Below, piece after piece: positions 26,614-36,219 of a stretch of 64,000 bases of DNA; within the stretch, counting starts at the first letter, position 1; each line of letters opens with the position of its first letter. The notes under the pieces are model-generated. The model ran no database searches and was not told where the DNA came from. It saw nothing but the letters and a program-made list of their open reading frames with translations. This stretch comes from Tatumella punctata (lineage in GTDB: Bacteria; Pseudomonadota; Gammaproteobacteria; Enterobacterales; Enterobacteriaceae). The position numbers were made by a program, and so were the translations under genes. Location: NCBI RefSeq assembly GCF_039523735.1, contig NZ_BAAAFW010000050.1:62001-126000 (forward strand), in the 5' to 3' direction.

Positions 26614-27006
26614 TTACATCATACCGGAAGCGGTCGCATGATGGCCGGTGGCGGTGCGGCTGTCCGTATGGAATTCATTGCAGCGCATCGTCTGGCGATA
26701 AGCGGTCGGTGTCTGGTCGAACTGGCGACGGAACACCCGTGAAAAAGTTTGCTGTGACTCATAACCATACTGTAAGGCGATATCAAATACCGGACGCCGG
26801 GTTTTACACAGGGCAACAGCGGCCATCTCCAGACGACGCTCACGAATATAGTCGCCAAGGGTTTGCTGTGTCACTGCGCGGAACATACGTTGCAGGTGCC
26901 ATTTCGAATATCCCGATTTAGCAGCGACCTCATCGATCGATAAATGTTTCCCGAGATTTTGGTTAATCCACTGGGTTAACGAATGAATGATTTCTTCTTG
27001 CATCAT
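26614..27006 (-). CDS. soxS: Superoxide response activator SoxS (AraC family)
   Basis: 130 aa from the ATG at 27004-27006, which has AAGGA seven bases upstream; an upstream in-frame start at 27084 would lie inside the SoxR operator and adds unrelated residues. The AraC double HTH is nearly identical in layout to E. coli SoxS: KSGYSKWHLQRMFRAVT, TLGDYIRERRLEMAA, YGYESQQTFSRVFRRQFDQT. It carries about 20 extra C-terminal residues (rich in His, Thr) compared with the 107-aa E. coli protein. It is divergent from soxR. Confidence 0.95.
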   Translation of the reverse strand: MMQEEIIHSLTQWINQNLGKHLSIDEVAAKSGYSKWHLQRMFRAVTQQTLGDYIRERRLEMAAVALCKTRRPVFDIALQYGYESQQTFSRVFRRQFDQTPTAYRQTMRCNEFHTDSRTATGHHATASGMM

Positions 27007-27078
27007 AGTTCTGTCCTTTACGGTAAGGCTGGTCACCGGGGGAGTGGTTCGGTATTTATGTCGGGATGGAGTATAATT

Positions 27079-27096
27079 CCTCAAGTTAACTTGAGG
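27079..27096. promoter_or_regulatory. SoxR operator
   Basis: CCTCAAGTTAACTTGAGG, a perfect 18-bp palindrome that, as I recall it, is the same as the E. coli soxS operator. It sits between soxS and soxR, in the position where oxidised SoxR distorts the soxS promoter. Confidence 0.95.
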
Positions 27097-27108
27097 TAAA
27101 GGCCGAAT

Positions 27109-27633
27109 ATGAAAAAAGAGAGAAACTATCCGAAGCCGGTACTGACGCCAGGGGAAGTTGCGCGCCGCAGCGGGGTGGCGGTTTCAGCCCTGCATTTTTA
27201 TGAAAGCAAAGGGCTGATTGCCAGTACCCGTAATAGCGGGAATCAGCGCCGGTATAGCCGTGATGTATTACGCAGGGTAGCGATTATTAAAGTGGCTCAG
27301 CGGATTGGTATCCCGCTGGCAACAGTCAGTGAAAATCTTGCGCAGATGCCGGTAAATAAACGTATGTCTGTCGGGGAATGGGAAACCCTGACCCGTCACT
27401 GGCGCGAAGAGCTGGATAAACGGATTGAGACTCTGACTCACCTGCGTGATGATCTGAACGGATGTATCGGCTGCGGCTGTCTGTCGATGCGTGACTGTCC
27501 GTTACGTAACCCGGGCGACCAGTTAGCGGCCAGCGGGCAGGGGGCAGTATTATTAGAGAGAAACCCGCCGGCAGACAGTCGCGGGGATCCGCAGCCTGAA
27601 TCAGGCGGAAAAAGTCTCGCGGAACAAGGATAA
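27109..27633 (+). CDS. soxR: Redox-sensitive MerR-type activator SoxR
   Basis: 174-aa MerR family protein. The N-terminal winged helix has LTPGEVARRSGVAVSALHFY and the ESKGLIASTRNSGNQRRY strand. The [2Fe-2S] cluster motif C-x2-C-x-C-x5-C is complete in CIGCGCLSMRDC. The C-terminal tail is about 20 residues longer than E. coli SoxR. It activates soxS when the cluster is oxidised by redox-cycling agents. Confidence 0.97.
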   Translation: MKKERNYPKPVLTPGEVARRSGVAVSALHFYESKGLIASTRNSGNQRRYSRDVLRRVAIIKVAQRIGIPLATVSENLAQMPVNKRMSVGEWETLTRHWREELDKRIETLTHLRDDLNGCIGCGCLSMRDCPLRNPGDQLAASGQGAVLLERNPPADSRGDPQPESGGKSLAEQG

Positions 27634-27766
27634 ATCTGTAAACCCTGCGGGCAGAGGATATTTCGCACACCGGGATGCGTTTAATTGTCTTATTTTGTTT
27701 TACACTATCAGGTATATGATTTTGTAATTGATATTTATACGCCTGTGGAAGAGGCTAAAGGAAAGC

Positions 27767-29416
27767 ATGGAAATCTTCTTTACCATACTGATTATGACGC
27801 TGGTTGTTTCGCTGTCCGGGGTCGCTGGCAGATTACTCCCTTTTCATATCCCCTTACCGTTAGTACAGATCATTGCCGGTGCGATCCTGGCATGGCCGTC
27901 TATCGGCCTGCATGTGGATTTTGACCCGGAACTGTTCCTGGTGCTGTTTATCCCGCCGTTACTGTTTGCTGATGGCTGGAAAACACCGACCAGTGAGTTT
28001 CTGCACCATGGCCGGGAAATTATCGGTCTGGCACTGGTGCTGGTGCTGATAACGGTGGTGGGTATCGGTTATCTGATTTACTGGACGGTGCCGGGTATTC
28101 CTTTAATCCCCGCCTTTGCCCTGGCAGCGGTACTCTCTCCAACCGATGCCGTCGCACTTTCCGGTATTGTCGGGGAAGGGCGTATTCCAAAGAAAATCAT
28201 GTCGATAGTTCAGGGTGAAGCCTTAATGAACGATGCTTCCGGCCTGGTATCACTGAAGTTTGCCGTTGCGGTAGCGATGGGGACGATGGTGTTTACCTGG
28301 TCCGGTGCGACTATCGAATTTCTTAAAGTTGCTGTCGGCGGGCTGGTGGCCGGGGTACTGATCTGCTGGCTGTACGGTAAATCGTTACGCTTGCTGAGCC
28401 GCTGGAGCGGGGATGACCCGGCAACACAAACGGTGTTGCTGATGCTGTTGCCTTTTGCGTCTTATATTATTGCCGAACATTTCGGGTTCTCCGGTATCCT
28501 GGCGGCAGTGGCGGCAGGGATGACCATCACCCGGTCGGGGATTATCCGTCAGGCACCGTTAGCCATGCGTTTAAGAGCAAACAGTGTCTGGCAAATGCTG
28601 GAATTTGTGTTTAACGGCATGGTCTTCCTGATGCTGGGTCTGCAGTTACCCAGTATCCTTGAAACCTCAATACAGCAGGCGAACGCCGATACCAATGTCA
28701 GTATCTGGACTTTATTTGCTGATGTAGCCCTGGTCTATAGCGCCTTATTACTGGTCCGTTTCTGCTGGCTGTTTATTATGCAGCGGCTCAGCCTGCGTGT
28801 GCTGAAGAAAAACCCGATGGAGTTCAGTAATTACTCGACCCGTGAGATGCTGATTGCCACCTTTGCCGGGGTTCGCGGGGCGGTCACTCTGGCCGGTGTT
28901 CTTTCAATTCCGTTGTATCTGGCGAACGGTGATGCCTTTCCCGCCCGTTACGAATTAGTGTTTCTGGCGACAGGGGTGATTATGTTCTCCCTGATTGCCG
29001 GGGTGATTATTCTGCCGGTGCTGTTGCGTGGTATCCCGGGAATGGATAAGAGTGAAAATGCCCGTGAACTGCGTACTGCCCGTGCGGTGATGGCTAAAGT
29101 GGCCATCGATAGCCTGTATAAGATGGAAGAGCGCCTGTCGAAAGACCCGGAGGAGAATATTGACCCTGATGTACTGAAAGAAGTCAGCTCCCGTGTGACC
29201 GGCAATTTACGCCGCAGGATTGACGGTAAAGACGATGTGGAACGGGCTATGTTTACCGAGAATCTGGAACGGCGTTTTCGTCTGGCGGCACTGCGTGCCG
29301 AGCGGGCGGAGGTCTATCATATGCGTGCGACTCAGCAAATCAGTAATGAGTCGATGCAAAAGCTGTTACGCGATCTCGACTTACTGGAAGCCTTACTGAT
29401 AGAAAAAGAAGAGTAA
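27767..29416 (+). CDS. yjcE: Na+/H+ antiporter YjcE (CPA1 family)
   Basis: 549 aa from the ATG at 27767, which has AAAGGAAAG directly upstream and matches the E. coli YjcE start MEIFFTILIMTLVVSLSGV; the longer frame from 27728 adds 13 residues without support. About 12 helices follow, with LSPTDAVALSGIVGEGRIPK, GEALMNDASGLV and FAGVRGAVTLAGVLSIPL. A cytoplasmic, charged C-terminal domain starts around residue 425. It follows soxR as in the E. coli soxR-yjcD-yjcE order. Confidence 0.95.
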   Translation: MEIFFTILIMTLVVSLSGVAGRLLPFHIPLPLVQIIAGAILAWPSIGLHVDFDPELFLVLFIPPLLFADGWKTPTSEFLHHGREIIGLALVLVLITVVGIGYLIYWTVPGIPLIPAFALAAVLSPTDAVALSGIVGEGRIPKKIMSIVQGEALMNDASGLVSLKFAVAVAMGTMVFTWSGATIEFLKVAVGGLVAGVLICWLYGKSLRLLSRWSGDDPATQTVLLMLLPFASYIIAEHFGFSGILAAVAAGMTITRSGIIRQAPLAMRLRANSVWQMLEFVFNGMVFLMLGLQLPSILETSIQQANADTNVSIWTLFADVALVYSALLLVRFCWLFIMQRLSLRVLKKNPMEFSNYSTREMLIATFAGVRGAVTLAGVLSIPLYLANGDAFPARYELVFLATGVIMFSLIAGVIILPVLLRGIPGMDKSENARELRTARAVMAKVAIDSLYKMEERLSKDPEENIDPDVLKEVSSRVTGNLRRRIDGKDDVERAMFTENLERRFRLAALRAERAEVYHMRATQQISNESMQKLLRDLDLLEALLIEKEE

Positions 29417-29453
29417 CCGCCCCGGGGGGAGCCAGACAGGCTCCCGCCATGGA

Positions 29454-30356
29454 CTATAAAGAAACCACCGGTGGATTATCCGGCCAGAACTCGCGGCAGC
29501 AGTCAATCCAGGCGCGGGTACTGCTGGAAATATAGTTACCGTCACGCCAGACCAGGCCGAGTGTCCAGGTCAGTTCTGACTCCAGGGGCAGCCACAGCAG
29601 TGACGCCGGATCCAGCCGCTGGCAGATAGGTTCGGGCAAAATCGCAACGCCCATATCGGCCTGAACCATTGCCGCCAGGAAATCCCATTGTCCGCTGCGG
29701 ATAGCAATAGCCGGTGTCAGTCCCATCCGCTGGAATAATTTATTCAACTGGCGGTTAAGGGAGAACTCTTCATTGAAGACCAGCAGCGGAAACCTCGCCA
29801 CTTCCTCCAGAGAAACCCGTTCCCGTTGCAGCCAGGCATCAGTGCGTGGCACCAGTACACATAGCCGGTGTTCCATCAGCGGTAATACCTGTAGCGGAAA
29901 CTCACTTTCGGCAGGTAATGCGGTCATGGCGATATCAAGACGCCCCTGTAACACAGCCTGCTGGGCCGCCAGCCCGCCAAATTCGGAAATTTTAAGCTCA
30001 ACCCCCGGATAGCGTTTATGGAAAGCAGAGATTGAGCCGACAATCTGCATACCGACCATTGGCGGTATACCCAGCCGCAGTTCCCCGGTCATTAACTGAT
30101 TAATGTCGCTTATTTCGGCCTCCAGCTGGCGGAATTCCTGCAGGATAGCGTTTCCCCGTTGATATACGGCTTTACCACTGTCCGTCAGGTACAGCTTACG
30201 GCCTTCCCGGAGCAGCAGGGTACAGCCGAGTTCCTCTTCCAGCTGGCGCAGCATCTTACTGATTGTCGGCTGAGTGACGTACAGTTTCTCTGCCGCGCGG
30301 GTAAAACTCTGCTGGCGCACAACTTCAGTAAAATACCGAATAGCCTTTACATCCAT
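29454..30356 (-). CDS. LysR-type regulator, CidR-like
   Basis: 300-aa LysR regulator: N-terminal helix-turn-helix FTRAAEKLYVTQPTISKMLR and a periplasmic-binding-like effector domain (residues 90-295). It is divergent from cidA-cidB with about 100 bp between starts, the layout seen for CidR/YwbI-type regulators that sense acetate or overflow metabolites and activate cidAB. Effector inferred from context only. Confidence 0.88.
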   Translation of the reverse strand: MDVKAIRYFTEVVRQQSFTRAAEKLYVTQPTISKMLRQLEEELGCTLLLREGRKLYLTDSGKAVYQRGNAILQEFRQLEAEISDINQLMTGELRLGIPPMVGMQIVGSISAFHKRYPGVELKISEFGGLAAQQAVLQGRLDIAMTALPAESEFPLQVLPLMEHRLCVLVPRTDAWLQRERVSLEEVARFPLLVFNEEFSLNRQLNKLFQRMGLTPAIAIRSGQWDFLAAMVQADMGVAILPEPICQRLDPASLLWLPLESELTWTLGLVWRDGNYISSSTRAWIDCCREFWPDNPPVVSL

Positions 30357-30458
30357 AACTATTCCTAAATGGCATGGTTAAGATAATTTTAGTTCATTTT
30401 ATTCACCTGGTGGCCGGGTTGTATACTGACAACATTCACTTTCCACGAGGAATTCACC

Positions 30459-30887
30459 ATGCTTGCAGCCCTTCGTTCGCAGCGGCTGACAAAATTACCC
30501 CATTTGTTACAGCTGCCTGTACAGGTTCTGATTTATATCGGCTTATTTTTATTTTCTGAACAATTGGTGGTATGGCTGCATATTCCCCTGCCGGCGAATA
30601 TTGTGGGCATGGTACTTATGCTGTTGTTAATTGTCAGTCGTGTGCTGCCACTGAAGTGGGTCAAAGCCGGCTCTAACTGGCTGCTGGCCGAGATGCTATT
30701 GTTTTTCGTCCCTGCAGTGGTGGCAGTGGTCAATTACGGTACTTTGTTACGTGAAGATGGTGTCCGTATTTGTCTGGTTATCGCTATCAGTACCGTGATG
30801 GTGTTAGCTGCCACCTCTTTTGTGGTGGAACATATTTACCGTTATGAAACACAGCGTGCAGCACGTAAGCAGGCCCGCCATGAATGA
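30459..30887 (+). CDS. cidA: CidA/LrgA family holin-like protein
   Basis: 142 aa with four hydrophobic helices; QVLIYIGLFLFSEQLVVWLH and IPLPANIVGMVLMLLLI are the typical LrgA/CidA segments, followed by WLLAEMLLFFVPAVVAVVNY. In Bacillus and Staphylococcus these proteins with CidB influence lysis and pyruvate/acetate transport. The downstream cidB start lies 8 bp inside its 3' end. Confidence 0.92.
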   Translation: MLAALRSQRLTKLPHLLQLPVQVLIYIGLFLFSEQLVVWLHIPLPANIVGMVLMLLLIVSRVLPLKWVKAGSNWLLAEMLLFFVPAVVAVVNYGTLLREDGVRICLVIAISTVMVLAATSFVVEHIYRYETQRAARKQARHE

Positions 30888-31578
30888 TTTGCTGATCAGT
30901 CTGTTATGTTTTGTCGTGACGATTCTGGTGTATTACCTGAATAAACGTTTATATCGTCGCTGGCGTATTCTGATTCTGATGCCACTGGTGATGACACCGA
31001 TGGTGCTGGTGGCCCTATTACTGGTGACACATATCAGCTGGAACGATTATATCGCCCAGAGCCACTGGTTGTTATGGCTGCTGGGCCCGGCAACCCTCGC
31101 CTTTGCCGTACCGGTCTATGAGAATGTCTACATTATAAAACGTCACTGGATGTCTCTGAGTGCCGGTGTGGTGACCGCGACCCTGGTGGCGGTGTGCAGT
31201 TCCGTCTGGCTGGCGCGTTTATTTACTCTGCCTGAAGAGATCCAGCGTAGCCTGGCCGTCCGCTCGATAACTACCCCGTTTGCACTGGCTGCGGCCCGGC
31301 AGGAAGGGGGACAGCCTGATTTGGTCGCCCTGTTTGTGGTGCTGACCGGGGTCTTCGGGATGGCGATTGGTGATTTTATGTTCCTCCGGCTGGCGATTAA
31401 ACAGGGGTTGTCAAAAGGAGCCGGACTGGGAGCAGCTTCCCACGGTGCCGGTACCGCAAAAGCCTATCAGCTGGGGCCTCAGGAAGGTGTGGTTTCCAGT
31501 CTGGTGATGATGCTGGCCGGGGTGGTAACGGTTCTGGCTGCGCCGATTATTGGTCATATTATGTGGGCGGTGGCATAA
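30880..31578 (+). CDS. cidB: CidB/LrgB family membrane protein
   Basis: 232 aa from the ATG at 30880 (MNDLLISLLCFVVTI), which overlaps cidA by 8 bp; the longer frame starting at 30820 lies inside cidA and is not supported. LrgB features include LLGPATLAFAVPVYEN, SITTPFALAAARQEGG, and ASHGAGTAKAYQLG. Partner of CidA. Confidence 0.93.
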   Translation: MNDLLISLLCFVVTILVYYLNKRLYRRWRILILMPLVMTPMVLVALLLVTHISWNDYIAQSHWLLWLLGPATLAFAVPVYENVYIIKRHWMSLSAGVVTATLVAVCSSVWLARLFTLPEEIQRSLAVRSITTPFALAAARQEGGQPDLVALFVVLTGVFGMAIGDFMFLRLAIKQGLSKGAGLGAASHGAGTAKAYQLGPQEGVVSSLVMMLAGVVTVLAAPIIGHIMWAVA

Positions 31579-31705
31579 GGGTGAACATTATATTTCAGAA
31601 TATGATGAAATATACTTTCGTTTACCGATAAACAGGTTGCCGCTGCTTTTCTATGCTGGTCAAATGTCCGGGTAGCGCGTCTTTTATTTATCCGGGAGTA
31701 TTACA

Positions 31706-32248
31706 ATGAAAAAAATTATCCTTGCAGCAGGGCTGGCGGGTGTGATGGCCAGCGGTATGGCTCAGGCTATTGAAGGCAGTGTGGATGTCGGTAAGCACAG
31801 TACTAACCTGAGTGTCGGGCTGGGGTCTTCATCACCCGGCCTGTTTCTGAAAGGTAACTGGTTACGCAGCAATGATGACGGCAGTGTCGCCGGAGCAGCG
31901 CTGGGATATAATCTGTCGGTGGGGCCGTTAAATGTCTCTCCTGCGGCGAAAGCGTTATTTACGCATCCGGAAAACGGTAAAGACGGCTTTACTGTTGCTG
32001 TAGGTTCGGGTGTCAGTTATCAACTGAACAGCATGTGGGGCGTGTATGGTGAATACTATTACGCTCCTGAATCCTTCTCGGCACACCTCAACCACTATGA
32101 GGAAGCGGCCGGGGGTGTCAGCTTTACTCCGATTTCATTGCTGACTCTGCGCGCCGGGTATCAGTATGTTGAACTGAATAACAAAGACAGCAATAAAAAT
32201 AACGTCCTGAATAATGGTCCATACCTCAGCGCTTCTGTCAGCTTCTGA
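31706..32248 (+). CDS. yfaZ: YfaZ family outer membrane protein
   Basis: 180 aa with signal peptide MKKIILAAGLAGVMASGMAQA and a small beta-barrel. GSVDVGKHSTNLSVGLGSSS, KGNWLRSNDDG, HPENGKDGF and the terminal aromatic SASVSF match the pattern of E. coli YfaZ closely. Function unknown. A GGGAG ribosome site precedes the ATG. In E. coli yfaZ lies elsewhere, so location differs. Confidence 0.87.
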   Translation: MKKIILAAGLAGVMASGMAQAIEGSVDVGKHSTNLSVGLGSSSPGLFLKGNWLRSNDDGSVAGAALGYNLSVGPLNVSPAAKALFTHPENGKDGFTVAVGSGVSYQLNSMWGVYGEYYYAPESFSAHLNHYEEAAGGVSFTPISLLTLRAGYQYVELNNKDSNKNNVLNNGPYLSASVSF

Positions 32249-32254
32249 GTGATC

Positions 32255-32280
32255 AACCCCGCAGCCTGGTCTGCGGGGTT
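32255..32280. terminator. Terminator between yfaZ and acs
   Basis: Perfect stem AACCCCGCAG/CTGCGGGGTT with a 6-nt loop between the converging yfaZ and acs genes; U tract short. Confidence 0.75.
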
Positions 32281-32305
32281 ATCTGGCAGTATAAACGCAG
32301 GCCGG

Positions 32306-34261
32306 TTACGGCATTTTTATTGTCTGCTGCTCTTCGAGTAATTTTTCAACCACGCCCGGGTCAGCCAGGGTTGAAGTATCCCCCAGTCCGGTGGTTTCTC
32401 CGGTCGCAATCTTACGCAGAATACGACGCATAATTTTCCCCGAGCGGGTTTTTGGCAGCATTTCTGCCCAGTGCAGGATATCCGGTGTCGCGATAGGTCC
32501 GATTTCCTTACGTACCCACTGGCGGACGTCGTGATATAGCTCTGCCGTCGGTTCTTCGCCTGCATTCAGGGTGACATAGGCATAAATTGCCTGTCCCTTG
32601 ATACTGTGAGGAATTCCCACCACTGCCGCTTCTGCTATTTTCGGATGAGAAACCAGTGCTGATTCTATTTCTGCGGTCCCCAGGCGGTGTCCTGAAACGT
32701 TAAGAACGTCATCCACACGGCCGGTGATCCAGTAATCACCGTCTTCATCACGCCGCGCACCGTCACCACTGAAATAACAGTTTTTAAAGGCAGAGAAATA
32801 GGTTTGTTCAAACCGCGGGTGATCACCGTACAGGGTCCGTGCCTGACCCGGCCAGGAGTCAGTGATCACCAGATTCCCTTCACCGGCTCCCTGTTGCACC
32901 ACCCCGTGATTATCGACTAACGCCGGCTGTACGCCAAAAAACGGACGAGCAGCAGAGCCCGCTTTCAGCTCAGTGGCACCCGGTAACGGGGTGATCATAA
33001 AGCCCCCGGTCTCGGTCTGCCACCAGGTATCGACAACCGGACAATGGCCGTTACCCATATGCCGGTAATACCATTCCCAGGCTTCAGGATTGATGGGTTC
33101 GCCGACTGACCCCAGAATTCGCAGGCTGGTACGCTCTGTACCGGCGATGGCTTTTTCGCCTTCTGCCATCAGAGCACGGATTGCCGTCGGGGCGGTGTAG
33201 AGAATCGAAACCTGATGTTTATCCACGACCTGTGACATTCTGGCCGGCGTTGGCCAGTCAGGAACGCCTTCGAAGATCAGTGTGGTGGCACCGCAGGCCA
33301 GCGGGCCATATAACAGGTAGCTGTGACCAGTGATCCAGCCCACATCAGCAGTACACCAGTAAATATCCTGCGGATGATAATCGAAAACGTATTTAAACGT
33401 CGTGGCGGCATACACCAGATATCCGCCGGTAGTGTGCAATACCCCTTTTGGCTTACCGGTAGAGCCCGAAGTATAGAGAATAAACAGCGGGTCTTCGGCA
33501 TTAACCGCCACCGGAAGGTGCTCTGTACCGGCGGCAGCCATCAGTTCATGCCACCACAGATCACGCCCCTGCTGCCAGCCGGAAAAGCCGCCGGTGCGGC
33601 GAAAAACCACCACATTTTCGATAGTGGTGATCGCCGGATTTTTTAGTGCATCATCGACATTTTTTTTCAGGGGGATCGTTCGACCCGCACGTACTCCTTC
33701 ATCGGCGGTGATCACCAGCCGCGCACCGCAATCAATGATCCGTCCGGCAACGGCATCCGGGGAAAAACCGCCAAAAATGACCGTATGTACCGCCCCGATA
33801 CGTGCACAGGCCAGCATGGCAATGGCCGCCTCCGGCACCATTGGCATATAAATAGCGACAACATCGCCTTTTTTAACATTTAACTGGCGCAGCATATTCG
33901 CGGCGCGGCAGACTTGCTGATGTAACTCCCGGTAGCTCAGATGCCGGCTTTCATCGGGATTATCACCTTCCCAGAGAATGGCTGTTTTATCTGCGCTGGT
34001 TGCCAGGTGGCGATCGAGGCAGTTTGCCGCCAGGTTCAGTGTGCCGTCCTCATACCAGCGAATACGGATATTTCCCGGCGCAAAAGAAGAGTTCTTTACC
34101 TTAGTAAAAGGAGTGATCCAGTCCAGAATTTTCCCCTGTTCAGCCCAAAAAGTATCAGGGTTGTTCACAGAATGTTGGTACATTGTGGTGTATTGTTGCG
34201 GACTGATCAGGGCATGCTCAGCGATGCTCGCGGGGATCGGGTGTTTATAGATCTGGCTCAT
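32306..34261 (-). CDS. acs: Acetyl-CoA synthetase
   Basis: 651-aa AMP-forming acetyl-CoA synthetase, the same size as E. coli Acs. Motifs: P-loop-like YTSGSTGKPKGVLHTTGG, WWQTETGGFMITPLPG, YWITGRVDDVLNVSGHRLGT, and KTRSGKIMRRILRKIA whose Lys is the acetylation-controlled residue. It activates acetate for growth. Divergent from gltP; a CRP site lies about 80 bp upstream. The usual yjcH-actP partners do not follow. Confidence 0.97.
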   Translation of the reverse strand: MSQIYKHPIPASIAEHALISPQQYTTMYQHSVNNPDTFWAEQGKILDWITPFTKVKNSSFAPGNIRIRWYEDGTLNLAANCLDRHLATSADKTAILWEGDNPDESRHLSYRELHQQVCRAANMLRQLNVKKGDVVAIYMPMVPEAAIAMLACARIGAVHTVIFGGFSPDAVAGRIIDCGARLVITADEGVRAGRTIPLKKNVDDALKNPAITTIENVVVFRRTGGFSGWQQGRDLWWHELMAAAGTEHLPVAVNAEDPLFILYTSGSTGKPKGVLHTTGGYLVYAATTFKYVFDYHPQDIYWCTADVGWITGHSYLLYGPLACGATTLIFEGVPDWPTPARMSQVVDKHQVSILYTAPTAIRALMAEGEKAIAGTERTSLRILGSVGEPINPEAWEWYYRHMGNGHCPVVDTWWQTETGGFMITPLPGATELKAGSAARPFFGVQPALVDNHGVVQQGAGEGNLVITDSWPGQARTLYGDHPRFEQTYFSAFKNCYFSGDGARRDEDGDYWITGRVDDVLNVSGHRLGTAEIESALVSHPKIAEAAVVGIPHSIKGQAIYAYVTLNAGEEPTAELYHDVRQWVRKEIGPIATPDILHWAEMLPKTRSGKIMRRILRKIATGETTGLGDTSTLADPGVVEKLLEEQQTIKMP

Positions 34262-34776
34262 ATCAGGCCTCCTGTAAAATGTTAATATTATGTATTTTTA
34301 ATGTTATTTAAATGATTACAGAAAGGGATGTTTTGTTTTTGTGTTGCAGATCACGTGACAGAGAAAAGTCGTATTATCGGAGGGTTACCTCATTTCTTAC
34401 CAAATGATAGTTAAAAGCAGTAGTTATAAAAATTTCTTTTGGTTTGTTATTTGCTTCCTGAATCTCACTCAGGATTAACTGAGCCGGCTGTTACGATAAA
34501 ATATCGGGGAATGTCTCCTGTTATCACTATTTATAACAGTGACTTATAACATAAATTTGTTGCGGGCAGGCAAGGTGCAGGTTAACTGTGCTTTTTATTC
34601 GTTACGGAATAAGGTTGCCATAACCTGTCTAAAAATGTTAATTATCTATCTCTTATGCAGGGTTTGTCAGCAATTTTCTATAAGATTAGTACTGTATTAA
34701 CCCGGTGTTTGTTCACTTCCCAAAATAATTCTCTGGCTGTGAGAAGAGAGCGGGAAGTCCGACTAAGGAAATAAAA
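34262..34776. promoter_or_regulatory. acs/gltP divergent region with CRP site
   Basis: 515 bp, AT-rich, no ORF. TGTGTTGCAGATCACG at 34340-34355 fits a CRP site (TGTG..N6..TCAC) 79-94 bp before the acs start; CRP activation of acs is well known in E. coli. CTGTTAT-N8-ATAACAG at 34518-34539 is a perfect inverted repeat of unknown role. Confidence 0.7.
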
Positions 34777-36084
34777 ATGAAAAAAGGCATAAAGATTAGT
34801 CTTGCCTGGCAAATACTTATTGCTCTGGTTCTGGGTGTGGTAGTGGGTGCTGTCCTGCATAACCAGCCAGATGACCGGGACTGGTTAATTATTAATGTAC
34901 TTAAACCTGCCGGTGATATCTTTATTCATCTGATTAAGATGATCGTAGTACCGATCGTTATATCATCGCTGATCGTCGGTATTGCCGGTGTCGGTGATGC
35001 GAAAAAACTGGGGCGTATTGGCGTCAAAACGATTGTTTATTTTGAAGTCATTACCACTATCGCCATTGTCCTTGGAATTACGTTAGCTAACGTTTTCCAT
35101 CCGGGCTCGGGTATTGATATGTCGACCCTGACCACGACGGATATCTCAAAATATGAAGCTACTACCCGGCAGGTGGAAAGTGGCCCTCATAGTCTGGTAT
35201 CGACGATCTTATCCATTATTCCGCAGAATATATTTGCCTCACTGGTTAACGGCGATATGCTGGCCATCATCTTCTTCTCGGTGATGTTTGGTATGGGATT
35301 GTCAGCCTTACCGGCAGAACACCGTGATCCGCTGACTGGTCTGTTCCGCTCGGTATCAGAAACCATGTTTAAAGTGACGCATATGATTATGCGTTATGCG
35401 CCGGTGGGGGTTTTCGCCCTGATCGCCGTGACCATCGCCAACTTCGGCTTCGCTTCTCTGGTGCCACTGGCAAAACTGGTCGGTCTGGTATATGCCGCGA
35501 TTTTACTGTTTGCGCTGGTAATTCTTGGGGCGGTGGCCAGGATCTGTGGTCTGCGTATTATGACGATTATTCGCATCCTGAAAGATGAACTGATTCTGGC
35601 CTATTCCACCTCCAGCTCTGAAACCGTGTTGCCACGGATTATGGAAAAAATGGAAGCCTATGGTGCCCCTAACTCGATCACCAGCTTTGTGGTACCGACC
35701 GGTTATTCCTTTAACCTTGATGGTTCCACCCTGTATCAGAGTATTGCTGCCATCTTTATCGCCCAGTTGTATGGCATCGACCTGTCTCTGACTGAAGAGA
35801 TCGTCCTGGTGCTGACCCTGATGGTCACTTCAAAAGGGATTGCCGGGGTGCCCGGGGTCTCCTTTGTGGTACTGCTGGCAACGCTGGGCAGTGTCGGTAT
35901 TCCTCTTGAAGGACTGGCGTTTATTGCCGGGGTCGACCGTATTATGGATATGGCGCGTACTGCACTGAATGTGGTAGGTAATGCGTTAGCCGTGCTGGTG
36001 ATTGCCCGCTGGGAAAAACAGTTCGATTCAGAAAAAGCGCTGGCCTATGAGCAAAAAATGAAAGCGCATCTGCTCGAAGACTGA
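34777..36084 (+). CDS. gltP: Glutamate/aspartate:proton symporter GltP
   Basis: 435-aa DAACS carrier. AWQILIALVLGVVVGAVLHN starts helix 1; the substrate-binding signature STSSSETVLPRIMEKMEAYG, the FVVPTGYSFNLDGSTLYQSI loop and ASKGI/GVSFVVLLATL regions are all present. A Pfam SDF family member the same size as E. coli GltP (437 aa); acs-gltP order is syntenic. Ribosome site AAGGAAA. Confidence 0.95.
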   Translation: MKKGIKISLAWQILIALVLGVVVGAVLHNQPDDRDWLIINVLKPAGDIFIHLIKMIVVPIVISSLIVGIAGVGDAKKLGRIGVKTIVYFEVITTIAIVLGITLANVFHPGSGIDMSTLTTTDISKYEATTRQVESGPHSLVSTILSIIPQNIFASLVNGDMLAIIFFSVMFGMGLSALPAEHRDPLTGLFRSVSETMFKVTHMIMRYAPVGVFALIAVTIANFGFASLVPLAKLVGLVYAAILLFALVILGAVARICGLRIMTIIRILKDELILAYSTSSSETVLPRIMEKMEAYGAPNSITSFVVPTGYSFNLDGSTLYQSIAAIFIAQLYGIDLSLTEEIVLVLTLMVTSKGIAGVPGVSFVVLLATLGSVGIPLEGLAFIAGVDRIMDMARTALNVVGNALAVLVIARWEKQFDSEKALAYEQKMKAHLLED

Positions 36085-36095
36085 TGTGTTGATCG

Positions 36096-36124
36096 ACGGG
36101 GCCGTAGCGGCCCCGTTATTTTTT
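36096..36124 (+). terminator. Intrinsic terminator after gltP
   Basis: ACGGGGCCG-TAG-CGGCCCCGT followed by TATTTTTT: classic strong terminator directly behind the gltP stop. Confidence 0.93.
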
Positions 36125-36219
36125 CCGCCACGCCTCTCCGCCTATTGGCCACCCGCTGCTTTCGCCTCTGCGCCGCATGTTCTATGATGCAGCCTGACTT
36201 GCCACAGGATGCGTAACCG

